DNA from: Achatina immaculata
Taxonomy: Eukaryota; Mollusca; Gastropoda; Stylommatophora; Achatinidae
Length of the DNA stretch: 64,000 bases
Direction: 5' to 3'
Assembly: GCA_009760885.1 (NCBI GenBank)
Contig: CM019719.1
Coordinates: 40,055,584-40,119,583 of the forward strand
The position numbers were made by a program, and so were the translations under genes. Positions 1-10,800 of the stretch are shown here, piece after piece (position 1 is the stretch's first letter; every line of letters starts with the position of its first letter). The notes beneath the pieces were generated by a model, which was not told the DNA's origin, searched no databases, and saw only the letters and a list, made by a program, of their open reading frames with translations.

Positions 1-254
1 TGCTTCACTGCTTATCAACTGAATGCACAAAGACAGACTGAATACAATGAACTTTACACAACAGCAGGCTTCAACACACTAACGTACACAGGTAGATGTA
101 GCTAGGTACCACAGACATTAAGATATCACTGTGATACCAGAAACGATGCTGGGCTAGTGAACAGCAATCTTTAGAACACCCTGTATTTTCCTTCTTATCG
201 GATCAGCCATGGCTAGTTCGGCAAAGAAGAAATGTCAAACATACTCAGTTTATC
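1..254. other. flank without recognised feature
   Basis: I see no coding segment, repeat or RNA gene here. It is the left flank of the LINE-A insertion; the target-site duplication begins at 255. Confidence 0.5.
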
Positions 255-298
255 ATGCAAAGTCATTCTTCTTCTTCTTCTTCGTTCGCACTGTCTGT

Positions 299-1381
299 CT
301 ATATCTGCAGTCCTGTCTCTTGGATAAATTTCACTGTTTTTTGTAATTCATGTATGGAACCGTAGAGCTTATCTTCTTTAGTGGTTTCACTGGGCCAGTA
401 ATTATTTCTCAGTGTCTCGTAGTTGATGCAGTTCTGGAGGATATGTTCCACAGTTTGGGGCACCTGGGCACATGTACATAGATTAGTAGTACCAACCTTA
501 AACTTTGTATATATATGACTTCGGAGTCGGCTGTGTCCTGTTCGGAGACGGAAGATGGTGACTTGTTCCTTTCTGTTTAGCATGTGATAGTCATCATGTG
601 GTGGTGTTTGTGGCTTCCTGTAGGTTTTTATCATGCTTTTCTTCTGATTATAAGTGACTGGTATGTCTGGTTGCTCCATTTCAGTGCCCTCTTTGGCCAG
701 ATGGTCAGCTTTCTCATTGCCTGGTATCCCACAGTGGGAGGGAATCCATTGCAAAGTGACTCCATGTTGTAAGCCAATTTTTGACAAGGCATCCTTAAGG
801 TCTGGTAGTTTGTTGCACTGAAGAGCTTCCAGTACTGATCTTGCATCTGTGAGAATTACTACAGGACATATATCAATTCTGGAGTCTGATAGTTTTTCAA
901 CTGCAGCAATAATTGCCCTAACTTCTGCATCAAAGTTGTTGCAGTATTTACCAGTGGGTATGGAAATCTTGTCAATGGTGTTGTTTGGATATTCAATATA
1001 TGCTCCTGCCCCTCCATTCTTTATGGCATTATGTGCAGATCCATCTGTATACACACGTATCCAGGTGTCACATGGATATTTGTCATCTAGAACACTAAGT
1101 GTGGCTGTTGATCTTACAAGACTGCTCTGCATCTCACCATTCTGCACACCTTTCACTTCAGTCTGAATAGTTATTTGTGTATAATCTGCTTCTTTCCATG
1201 GTGTATGCTCTGGTACAGATGATAATGGAGCAACTACAGTTGGAAGGTCAGGTATCAGCTTACGCATACGCTTTGCCTGATGAATGAAGCTGCTTCTTTT
1301 AAGCCGTCCGAATGCCAAGTTATTGAATCTCTCCTTCAGGGGATGGCTTACAGAGCTAAGGAATTTTTCTCCCATGGTCAT
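299..1381 (-). pseudogene. LINE-A copy 1 RNase H segment
   Basis: This is the C-terminal part of LINE-A, a type I RNase H that would degrade template RNA. The catalytic acidic residues are visible in VYTDGSAHN, DAEVRAII, ILTDARSVLEAL and WIPSHCGIPGNEKADHLA. A cysteine-bearing tail (LCTCAQVPQTVEHILQNC) follows, as in many I-like elements. The natural stop is at 299-301. The segment is intact but is cut from the reverse transcriptase by an upstream frameshift. Confidence 0.92.
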
Positions 1382-2856
1382 GACCTTTGTGTCTCTACGT
1401 TCCTTAGCGCTTGAACACCAACTATTTTCTGCATTTCTACTATTGGTGTGGACCTCATGGCACCTGTGATAATCCGTAGTGACTGATTTTGAACCTTGTC
1501 TAGATTATGCAGCGTAGTGTTTGATGCTGTGCACCAAGATGTTGAGCCATATTCTAAATGTGGTAGAATACTTTGCTGATATACATTCTTGAGGATTCTT
1601 TCACTAGCTCCCCATGTGGTTCCACTCAATTTTCTTAATATGGCTAGTTTTCTTCTGGCTTTTGCTTCTGCACTGTTGATGTGTTGCTTCCACGTCAGTT
1701 TTGAGTCAAGAGTCACTCCTAAGTAAGTGGGTTGGTTGTCCATCCTTAAGGGTATTTCATTTACAAAGATCTTACCTGCTTTCTGTTTAGATGAGAGGGT
1801 GAACAGAGTGGTACTTGATTTCTCTGTGTTGATACTTACACACCATTTGTTTGTCCATGATGTCAAGATGTCTGCTGCTCTTTGGAGTCTCTGTGTAGCA
1901 ACTGTCGCATATTCATCTGTACACCACATGACCAGATCATCTGCATACAGTGCCGCTTTGATTCCATAGGGAAGTTCCTTGACCAGGTCATTAATGAATA
2001 CAAGGAATAGTGTAGGCGAAAGGACTCCTCCTTGTGGTACACCGTGTCGCAGAAGTACTTTCTGGCTTTTGTGTCCATCCATTACTACTCTAGCTCTTCT
2101 ATTATGTAAATAGGACTTTATCCAGTTGTACAGTCTTCCATTCACATTGCAGTTTCTTAGTTTCCACAGCAGACCTTTTTTCCATACTTTATCAAAGGCT
2201 TTCTTCAAGTCTATCCACGCTGCTAGTACAAGGTTTTTCTCTTGGAATGCATCCTCAATATCTTGAGAGAGATAGGTCACTTGATCTTCCGTACTGTAGT
2301 ACTGCCTAAATCCTGCTTGTTGTGGAATGAGAAGGTTTTCACTTTCTAGGTACCATTTTAGCCTCAGGTCAATGATGCGTTCCATCGTTTTGCATAGGCA
2401 GCTAGTGAGACTGATTGGCCTGTAGCTGGAGGCAGTATCACTGTTTTTCCCTGGTTTTAGCAGTGGTACCATGCTTGCTTCCTTCCAGATTTGAGGTAAC
2501 TTACCTGTGCTCCAGCACATATTGAAAATATCCAACAGCTTTCCCCTTGCTGCCATTCCCAGGTTCTTGATCATTTCATTGGACACTCCATCTGGTCCTG
2601 GTGATTTCCTTGGTTTCAGTTTACTAACTGCTTGGTCTAACTCACTGCGTGTGATTGGTGCATCCATGACCTCCACTTTTCTGACTTGTTCCTCCTCTTT
2701 CTGTGGCTCGATGCGCACTGTACGCTCCTTCTCCGGATGGATATCAATGTTGCAGTCCTGTGCAAACATGCGAGCAAAGTGATCTGCTACCTGCTTACCT
2801 GTAAGAGTTTTCCCATCCTCTATTAGTGTAACCTTTGTTTCCAGTACTCTCATCAT
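1378..2856 (-). pseudogene. LINE-A copy 1 reverse transcriptase segment
   Basis: This is the central reverse transcriptase part of LINE-A. Motifs seen in order: SPGPDGVSNEMIK, SSYRPISLTSCLCKTMERI, AAWIDLKKAFDKVW (catalytic Asp of motif A), HGVPQGGVLSPTLF (motif B), ALYADDLVMWC (motif C, catalytic Asp pair) and the primer-grip/thumb region TYLGVTLDSKLTWKQHI. All catalytic residues are present. The reading frame ends early near 1380 because one T is missing near 1405 relative to the sister copy, which separates it from the RNase H part. Confidence 0.92.
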
Positions 2857-4144
2857 TTAACTGTTTGATTAGTTTCCACAGTTTCCTTCCATCCTTTTCA
2901 AAGTTTAGGGACTCTGTTTTCTCTCTCCAACTTTCCCGTCTGGCTTGCAGCTTTGCTCTCTGAAATTTGGCCTTAGAATGTTGGTAATTATTGTGGTGTT
3001 CTTGGCATGGTCTATTTTCTGCTTGCTTTCGAGCTGCTTCCATGTCATCATGGAGTTTTCCCAGCTCACTAGACCAGTATGGTTTATAGTCCCTGCGAGC
3101 TCCTCTGGGAATGGTTTCATGAGCGGCCTGAAGGATACAAGCATTGAATTCCTTCACTATGCTGTTAATATCCTTACCTTCTATAGACAGCTGTCCCACC
3201 AGGATACCTGTACGATGTCTGTACATTGTCCAGTTTGCTTTTTTATAGTTCCATCTGGGGAGAGGGTTACTGGTGTTAAGGAGTTCATTTTCTATTGTCA
3301 GGAAGACTGGTCGATGGTCGCTACCTCCAAGTTGTTTTCCAACTTCACGTGTAATGTTCCACTTCAGATCTGGAGAGTGGAATGCCAGATCTGGTGTTGA
3401 TTTTGTATGCCACGCCCTTGAGTAAAATGTTGGGGCATCCATTGGCTGGTTGATCAGGAGAAGTCCATTATCATCCTGCCAGCTCTCAACTTCCTCTCCT
3501 CTCTTGTCTATGTGGTCATAGCCCCAGCTCTGGGAATGACTGTTAAAATCACCACAGACCATCAGTCTCTCTTTGTGTGGGATTGTTCCTAAAGCAAGTG
3601 GGCGGTCATTAGGACAGTAATAGTTAAGGAGGTGGAAATCTGTATTACTACTTTTTAGATGGATCATCTGGTATTCGGCTCCTTCCATGTACACTCCCAC
3701 CTGACATGCGCTGATGTTATTCTTAACAAGTGTGAGTACTCCTCCTTTTCTTCTGTCCTGTCGGTCTGATCTAAAACACTGGTAGCCTCTGATTTTAAAG
3801 GCGGCATCTTTGGTTAGGTGTGTCTCCTGTATGCAGCATATACTTACCTGCTCTGCAAAAAGTATGTTCTCTAGTTCAACCTTTTTGCTATAGCCATCTC
3901 TAACACTGCTGACACCCTCAGCATTCCACTGCATTATTTTAAGTTCTTGCTTTTTGGCTGTTTTCTTCTGTTGTATTTTTTGGCCAGTAGCTCTACTCTC
4001 ATGTCTCCTGACTCCACAAGACGAACTGAGAGGACCTCCAGTAGCATTGGGTGGACCCTTTCGAGGCAGGGGGCCCGGCACTGCACCTGCCTGGTTAGTC
4101 TTCACAGGGCGAGCACCATGTTTGAAAACTGCAGATAGAGACAT
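2795..4144 (-). pseudogene. LINE-A copy 1 endonuclease segment
   Basis: This is the N-terminal part of the LINE-A polyprotein. Visible APE-type endonuclease motifs, in order, are QWNAEG, QETHL, VCGDFNSHSQSWG and SDHRPVF, which carry the expected metal-binding and catalytic N, E, D/N and D/H residues. This enzyme would nick the genomic target for target-primed reverse transcription. A basic, Ser/Gly/Pro-rich stretch of about 65 residues precedes it. The frame is lost at its C-terminus: compared with the sister copy a 7-nt deletion near 2838 changes the frame, so the endonuclease and reverse transcriptase are now in different frames. Confidence 0.9.
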
Positions 4145-4753
4145 TTCATTAGCGATAATGCGTGTTACCCTGATTTTTGCGATGCGCCTTTTGGCTGGGT
4201 AACTCCGACTTCAGCACCTTTCCTTGCTAGGGCAGACTGTGGTCTTGCTCGGACTGCCATGAAGACAGTGTGGCTGGCCTGGCCAAAACTTTGTTTTCCA
4301 GCCTCTGGTGGCTGTACTTAAGCCCCTTCTCCATGTCAGATGGTTTTGAGACAGTTCCACAAAGACACTGACTTTGAGATGAGGAACCTGATGAGTGCTT
4401 CAATGATATCCATTCCCCGCCACCCATAGTCTACTGGCTCTGTTTTGTTTACATCATTCTGATAGCCATTGTTGTAAAGACCCATAGGCTTGTCACGTCC
4501 TGGATTCATTGGTTTCACACCAGACTTCCCTCATCCCCGCCAGAGATCTCCATGTCCCCATCTGTCCACCAACCTGACATTACATTTTACAAAAATAACA
4601 ATTACAATTAGTGTTGATTGCTACAAGTTTCTGGGCTACAGAGGTAGGTCAGAGTTTTTAAGCAAACAGATCTATGTTCCCTGTCTCACAAACACTATGT
4701 TAAGATAAGTGTGCTCTTAACACAGTTGTTCCCAGGGGGAATGCAAAGTCATT

Positions 4754-5334
4754 ATTATGGCATTTCCTGGAAAACTGAAATTGTAAATAAACAATATTAG
4801 ACATAAGGAATTTGCCAAGTTTTCTTCTTTGGCAGCAATAGGTTCTAAATGAAAAGATGAAGATAAATTCCTGTATGTGGACCATCTGAAATAGCTAAAT
4901 TATGATATGGTACGTTATTTCCATGATCTGCTGAATATGCATAATCTCATGTGGATAGTATTGAGGTGAATGCTGCTGATACTGATGTAACATTGCAAGA
5001 GCTGCTTATCAAACAACAGACCGATATAAGGAGCCCAAACAAGTTTTAAAAGAGAACAACTGTATTTTTGGGTAAACAATGCAGTTTCCAAAAATTTTCA
5101 ATGTCAAGGAATAATAAAATCTTGCAGTTGTCATGCAGTCCAGCTTTTCTAAAGTGAGCACAAGCTACTGGTATAGAGTGTTTGTGAAACCAATCAAAAA
5201 AAGACGTCTCTGGTGACCCATGCTATTTTGTTAGCATAATAATGGACTGGTAAGTAATTCAGTAACAAATGAATAATTAGTGTACAAGTACATAAAACTA
5301 AGCATATAACTATACCCAAAGCCACTGCTGCAGT
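4754..5334. other. AT-rich stretch, nothing recognised
   Basis: This is the right flank of LINE-A copy 1. No coding exon, terminal repeat or RNA gene could be supported. Confidence 0.4.
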
Positions 5335-5700
5335 AAAGCTTTTTTTCCTGGTTTATACATTTTGGTAAGTAATTCACTCCATTAAAATACATGAGGGTGC
5401 AAGGTTTTGCATATCATAGCATGTTTACACTTGTGAATGCCTGCAGCATTAACACATCTCAGTAGTTATTCTGTCATTGGCATCCTTACTTCCTGTGTGG
5501 ACTGTCTCATTAGCAGAAGTCATTTTCTTTCTGAGGCAGTAAGTCCAAAACAGTGATGTTCCCTAGCACTATAGACTTGTTCTGGTGTCGGATTTTCATT
5601 AGTGAAAACTTTGGTAAACTCATCAATGAACTTCTCCACTGTTTCGTGATTAGCAGATGATTCATCACCACAAATCTTTACAAATTTCATGCCAGATTTT
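5335..5700 (-). pseudogene. Tigger/pogo-type DDE transposase relic
   Basis: Read on the minus strand with several stops and frame changes, the segment contains pieces such as SANHETVEKFIDEF, NPTPEQVYSARE, KDANDRITT and NAAGIHKCKHAMICKTLHPH. These match the order seen in Tigger/jerky (pogo superfamily) transposases: a conserved N-E-P-T-P-E-Q-V-Y block before the second catalytic acid, then the K-D-R-I-T and N-A-A-G-x-H-K blocks. It is heavily decayed; terminal inverted repeats were not identified. In the expected D-E-T position the relic reads A-R-E, so the catalytic site is lost. Confidence 0.65.
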
Positions 5701-6072
5701 TTTTAAATTTCTGTGACAAACCTGTTTAATATTCACAGTTCCTTTCAATGTTTATTTCATCATGACTAGCATACCATTCAGTGATATGCATTCATTATGA
5801 TACTGACAGATCAGTTCCTTCAACACATGATCCATATCTTCATATTTAGCTTAATGTAGTGTTTTTCTATTTTTCATTACTTCTGTTCATCACTTTAAGC
5901 ACAGAACTTCAACAGTTTATCTTTCTGTTTATTCAAGTTGTATATGGTGGCAATTTCAGCGTCATACTCTTCTGCTGGTCTTTCATTCTGGAAGGATACC
6001 AAAAAAGCCAAGATTTTCATCTATCTTCACATTTTTATTTTGTGTTGTGTTGTTCTTTTATGTTGTCCTTGA

Positions 6073-6222
6073 TAAAGAATGACGCCAAAATATCGGATGC
6101 TGTATGTTCTTCATTTATACATTCTGCTCCTACTTTCTGTCATTTGTGTTTGCGCTCATGTTCCTTGTTCTTGTCTTTTTTATATAACTGAACCATACAC
6201 CTCTATCTACCTTTACTGCTCT
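6073..6222 (+). repeat. short dispersed repeat shared with 27276-27424
   Basis: Blocks such as TTCATTTATACATTCT and CCATACACCTCTATCTACC occur in the same order and spacing at 27276-27424. The family is not recognised. Its left part (AATATCGGATGCTG) resembles the GCTCATGCTGAAATATTGGATG sequence at the other copy. The remaining DNA from 5701 to 6596 shows no gene. Confidence 0.55.
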
Positions 6223-6606
6223 TCTGTAATATACTTTCACCACTGTCTAATTTCTCCATCTTGACTTTTTGTGCTATAGATAAACATAAATTCTTCTGCC
6301 TTTTAACTATTAACCATAGGGACATCTGTATGCATTTTTTACATTTACAACAGCATTTTAACACTACAGAGCACAGAATAAGCAAAGCACACAGTGCATG
6401 TAGATCTTGGCCTCAAGTGGGAGCATCATAGGGAACCTGAGCTGGCACCCCAGCCATTTTATTACTCCCTGTTAGGTGTGCTAGCATTGGTGAACCTTGG
6501 CAGGCATGAAAAAAAATATATCACAGCTGAAGGGATCTTGGCAGGTCTTTTTCTCTTAGTAGCCAATCCCTTGCCAGTCCATATCTCGTGTGTGGCCTTT
6601 AGGGAT

Positions 6607-6945
6607 ACTTCTTCTTTTTCTTCTTTCATTCGCTTCTACCATCAAGATCGCCCCGTGATCCTACTGAATTTACTCTGTGGTTCTCGTGACAGTCTCATTT
6701 AGGATGGAGGCTCAGAGCATCGTAGGGCTTGGGCCTATGTTCTCGGTGGGTCACAGAAGCGGCATTGCATGATGCTGTGGTTTTTGTTGCACCAGTTTAG
6801 TCTAGAGTTGGACTTCCTCACCGGAAAACCTTGATATGGTTTGGATATGAAAATATCCCTGCCGGGTGAGAGGTTGTTGCCCATCCAGCCTAGAGTTGGA
6901 CTTTCTCACTGGAAAACCTCGACATGATTTGGATATGAATATACC
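6607..6945 (-). mobile_element. CTR retroposon copy E, 5'-truncated
   Basis: This is a 339-bp, 5'-truncated member of the CTR family described at 9734-11311. The plus-strand left edge has the degenerate tail (CTTCTTTTTCTTCTTTCATTCGC), followed by the 3' domain (CTTCTACCATCAAGATCGCCC) and two CTCACC...GGTGAG modules. Its target duplication is CTTTAGGGAT at 6597-6606 and 6946-6955. The same 10-mer occurs a third time at 7482-7491, flanking the neighbouring LINE-B fragment. Confidence 0.75.
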
Positions 6946-6955
6946 CTTTAGGGAT

Positions 6956-7481
6956 CATCATCATCATCATGTGCCGTGCCGACTGGCGTTGGCTATTATG
7001 CTTCTCCAGAGTATCCGATCCTTCATGCAGGCCATCAGTTCAGTTGGTGATCTCCTCTCACACCATCCCGTCAGACTGTCCAGTATCATTTCTCTTGGTC
7101 TTCCTCTTGATCTTCTTCTTTCTATTTTTCCTGTTGTTATAATATTTTCAATGCCCCCTCTTCTCATTGCATGTCCTATGAAAGTACATTGTCTCTCTCT
7201 TATCTTTTTGACAAGGTTTTTTTGTCTCTCCAGCTCTTCTCATACATTCTTCATTAGTTATTTTTGCTGTCCAGGGGATTCGCAACATTCTTCTAATAAA
7301 CCACATTTCTGCTGCTTCCAATGATTTTTGTGCAGACTTGCCTATTGTCCAGGATTCACTTCCATACAACAAGATAGGTTCAATATAGCATTTTAGGACT
7401 CGTTTTCTAACATTCATTGATAAAGATGTGTTAGATAATATGTTTCTCATTCTCTGAAATGCAGTCTTTGCTTGGCCTGTT
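6956..7481 (-). pseudogene. LINE-B 3' fragment (RT C-terminal region)
   Basis: This 5'-truncated non-LTR fragment is read on the minus strand. Recognisable pieces are VLKCYIEPILLYGSESWT, RRMLRIPWTAKITNEE and RSRGRPREMILDSLTGW, the post-RT region seen in many RTE/CR1-like elements. Its 3' tail is a GAT repeat (CATCATCATCAT on plus, from 6956). CTTTAGGGATACT at 7482-7494 forms the right target duplication. The same family lies at 38082-39285. Confidence 0.8.
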
Positions 7482-7713
7482 CTTTAGGGATACTAAAAAT
7501 AAACTGTCTGTTGTGTGGCTGTGTTTTGAATGTGACCTGTCACATGAGGTCAGGTGCAGAATTCCCCACTTGTGGTGTCATGTCAGTGCTGAAAAGGTTC
7601 TGGATTTTGAAACATTCTAAATTTGGGATTTCCAGATAAAGGAAATTCATAAAGCACTTTCCATGCATTTTTTGGCACTGCCAGCCTAACACCCAGATTA
7701 AGACATTACTCAC

Positions 7714-7847
7714 CTCTGGAAAGAGGCTCATCCAAGTTCATTAGAGATTTGTTCTTCTGCTTGTTGCTGGCCTTTTTCTTCTTACTATCTAACTTGGCCT
7801 GAGTGGCCTCCACTGTGGGATCAATCACTGAGAACTTGACGTTCACT
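7714..7847 (-). CDS. C2orf81: C2orf81 homolog exon 7
   Basis: The acceptor is CTGCAG and the donor is GTGAGT. The reading is VNVKFSVIDPTVEATQAK, then a Lys-rich run (DSKKKKASNKQKNKSLMN) and LDEPLSR, ending with one leftover base. A further exon is required, but none was identified between 1 and 7700. Confidence 0.75.
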
Positions 7848-10800
7848 CTGCAGATGTAGTAATTATTCAGCGTTTAAGATAAGAATATTTATGTACACTT
7901 TTTTTTTTGGGGGGGGGGGTAACTATCTCTTTAACTCTTTCCACTCGCGAGAGCCCCATAAGGGCCTTTGCGGTTTAGCAATGGCACCCTGCAGAGCCCT
8001 ATGTGAGACCGGAGTTTCTTTCGTAGAAAACATGATGTTACTTTTCATTTAACCAGTTAGAACTCTTCTGGATTTAAAGTTAAGCTAGTGTTTTAAGCCT
8101 CGTGGATAAAGACGCCATTTTTGAAACATAGATAGAGGGTAAAATTCAAGTTTATTTCGAGATTGAGTGGTAAAATGGTCACACCGACCAACTAGATCTA
8201 GCTTACTATATGTGTTTCTAGTAGCTGTAGATCTGTTAGATTTATTGGATGTCACAAAAATCCATAAATATTGATTTTTCCGTGTTGAAATTTGAATGAC
8301 TACGTATTCTATATTGGATTATGACACAGCTAAGGTAAGTATAAAGTAGATTTTCTTGTTCAGCCCTAAATTTTTTTAGCGCCAAAAAATCGATCCATTG
8401 TTTCACACCAGTTTTTTTCTTTTCTTTGTTTTTTTTATGATAAATAACTTCATTTATGGAATCTTCATTCATTTCCACTTATTTTAATGTGTGATACACA
8501 CGTGTTGATCATGGAATTAATTTGGTACAATAACTTTTACACAGGGACCCCTTCTCGAAAATGTCCGCGCCCTTCTCCAAAATATCCGCGCCGTAAGAAA
8601 CTAAGGAACATTTTGGAAGTAACGCGGGTGGAAAGAGTTAATGTACTAACATTCTAGCATATCAAATTTCACACCAAATATGACATACTTTTCCCCTCCA
8701 AAATTCATCCTACATCTTGTACCCTGCTTGTCATGTTTAGGTAGCATTTGAGGCTGACATTACTGGTACTAGACTGACACCCAAAAACCAATCCTAACAC
8801 ACCAGTCTCCTGATGACTCCATAATGTGACATACATGATTATAAAATGATTAAATTTCAATCACAAAACAATATAATATTAAAATATTTTTTAAAAAAAG
8901 GAAATCAACACCAAGCAGCACAACACTCAACAGCATTTCTTTATTTCTTTCAAATACACTTAGTGACACACCATATTTATCCACCATAACATTTTGCTTT
9001 TTACTTTTAAGTATAGATGAATCAACAGTTGAATATTAAAACCAAAAGCCACTGTAAAGTATGCAAAATTATTACAGTATCTTGATGCTGTAAATATGAG
9101 ATGGCCACTTTTATTTTGGTGCTAACACCTTACATGAATTAAAAATGGCATCATCATTATCATCATTATCAAGCTTGTGAATAAAATTCTTGGTACATTT
9201 GTTAAGATATGGCTGTGTGTTTAGGCGCTTGGTCTACTAATCCAGTGGCACCAGGTTCGAGTCCCTGCAGTGGGGATTTTTTTCTAGTACCACCACACCA
9301 AAAAAGGCACCTCAGGGTCCACCTATCCTTTAAAAATGGATACCAGAGAAATAATACTGATCACATCACAGTTTCATGACGCTGAAGATCTTGGAAATAA
9401 AGGCCTAACACTGTACCCTCAATATGCCTTAATGGCATGGAAACAGATTTTACATTTACTTTGATTACTTCATTCAGTATTTAGCCTGGAATGTTTTAAA
9501 GACTTATTTGTCACCACATTGTGAATACTTCACCTTATGTTATGCACCATTTTACCCAGTTTTCCATTTCAACACTCATTCGTTCAGGCAGTTCTGTACT
9601 TAAAGGACCTCTGCAAGGCAGCCAAGCCCATGCTGGTTTTCAGTTCACAGAAGCCTCTCACAATCTGCCACCCAGTTTTCACATCTGCAAAACAGCAGGC
9701 TCATCCTAGCTGGAACACTTACTTTACTTCTGTCCCTTTCTCTTCTTCATTCGCTTCTACCGCTAAGATCACCCTGTGACCTGCTGAATTTACTCCTGTG
9801 GTCTTCGATGTGTCCCATGGTCCCCGAGAGGCCCACAAGAGATCCCCAAGAGGATCACAAGAGGTTCAGAGTATTGCGGAGCTTGGGCCAGAATTCTTGG
9901 TGGGTCACAGAAGTGGGAATGTGTGACACTGTGGTTTTTGTTGCACCAGTTTAATCTAGAGTTGAACTTTCTCACCTGAAAACCTTGGCATGGTTTGGAT
10001 ATCAGCATATCCCCACCGGGTGAGAGGTGGTTGCCCAATTAGTCCAGTGTTGGACTTTCTCACTGGAAAACCTCAGTGTGATTAGGATACACATATATTC
10101 CCGCCAGGTGAGAGGCAGTTGCCTATCTAGACTGCACTGGTCCAGTGTCTCTGACTTCAGCATTTTGTGGCCGTGGCCGCTATCCTTCCTAGTTGTGACC
10201 AGGATGAAGCTTTTTCCAGGAGGATGAATCCTTGCTACTACTAAGTTTCACCCCTGGGTTAAGTCTGTTTAGGAGTATTATCCCAGTATGGGCATGTTTA
10301 GGACGTGAACGACCTCTAGAGCGGAGGTACAGAGACATGAATAGCCATCAAGTTTCACCTCTGGTTTAAGCCAGTTTAGGCCTATTTCACCAGTATGGGT
10401 GTATATCGGACATGGCCGGCCTCTAGAGCAGAGGTGCCACGGTATGATTAGCTCTCGCCACGAGACTACTGGACATACTGATTAAGTTTCACTTTATCCT
10501 TTCCATCACCTTTTCACATCAGCACCGCACAGCAACCCTAATTGCTTTTTTGCACTTTCTTCATTGGCTGGGTGGAGATTCACTCCATGTGCAGCATCTG
10601 AAGAATCTCACCAGCAGTGTCTTAACCCCTGGGTTAAGCCGGTTCAGACAATTTGCCCGGTATGAGTGCACATAGGACGTGGCCGACCTCCAGAGCAGAG
10701 GTGCTATGATTTGAGCAGTCCTGACCTCGAGACTACTGATTACTTCATTTAATCCTTTCTTTCACCTTTTCTACAGCAACCCCTTCACGCCTTTCTTCAC

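Larger units (their letters stand above)
268..4740 (-). mobile_element. LINE-A copy 1, complete Ingi/I-like non-LTR retrotransposon
   Basis: This is a full-size non-LTR retrotransposon of about 4.47 kb read on the minus strand. It is bounded by a perfect 13-bp target-site duplication, ATGCAAAGTCATT, at 255-267 and 4741-4753. The 3' end is a GAA-repeat tail preceded by GCGAACGAAG (left edge on the plus strand). The domain order is apurinic-type endonuclease, reverse transcriptase, RNase H, with about 600 bp of 5' leader and no separate gag-like ORF1. One ORF with EN-RT-RNase H and no ORF1 recalls the Ingi group of the I superfamily, which is an inference from architecture, not from a tree. The copy is broken by a 7-nt deletion near 2838 and a 1-nt deletion near 1405. 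A sister copy lies at 32849-37326. Confidence 0.92.

Noticed and set aside
9253..9263. Possible tRNA gene (B box)
   Set aside because: No cloverleaf could be drawn and the body continues as dispersed SINE.
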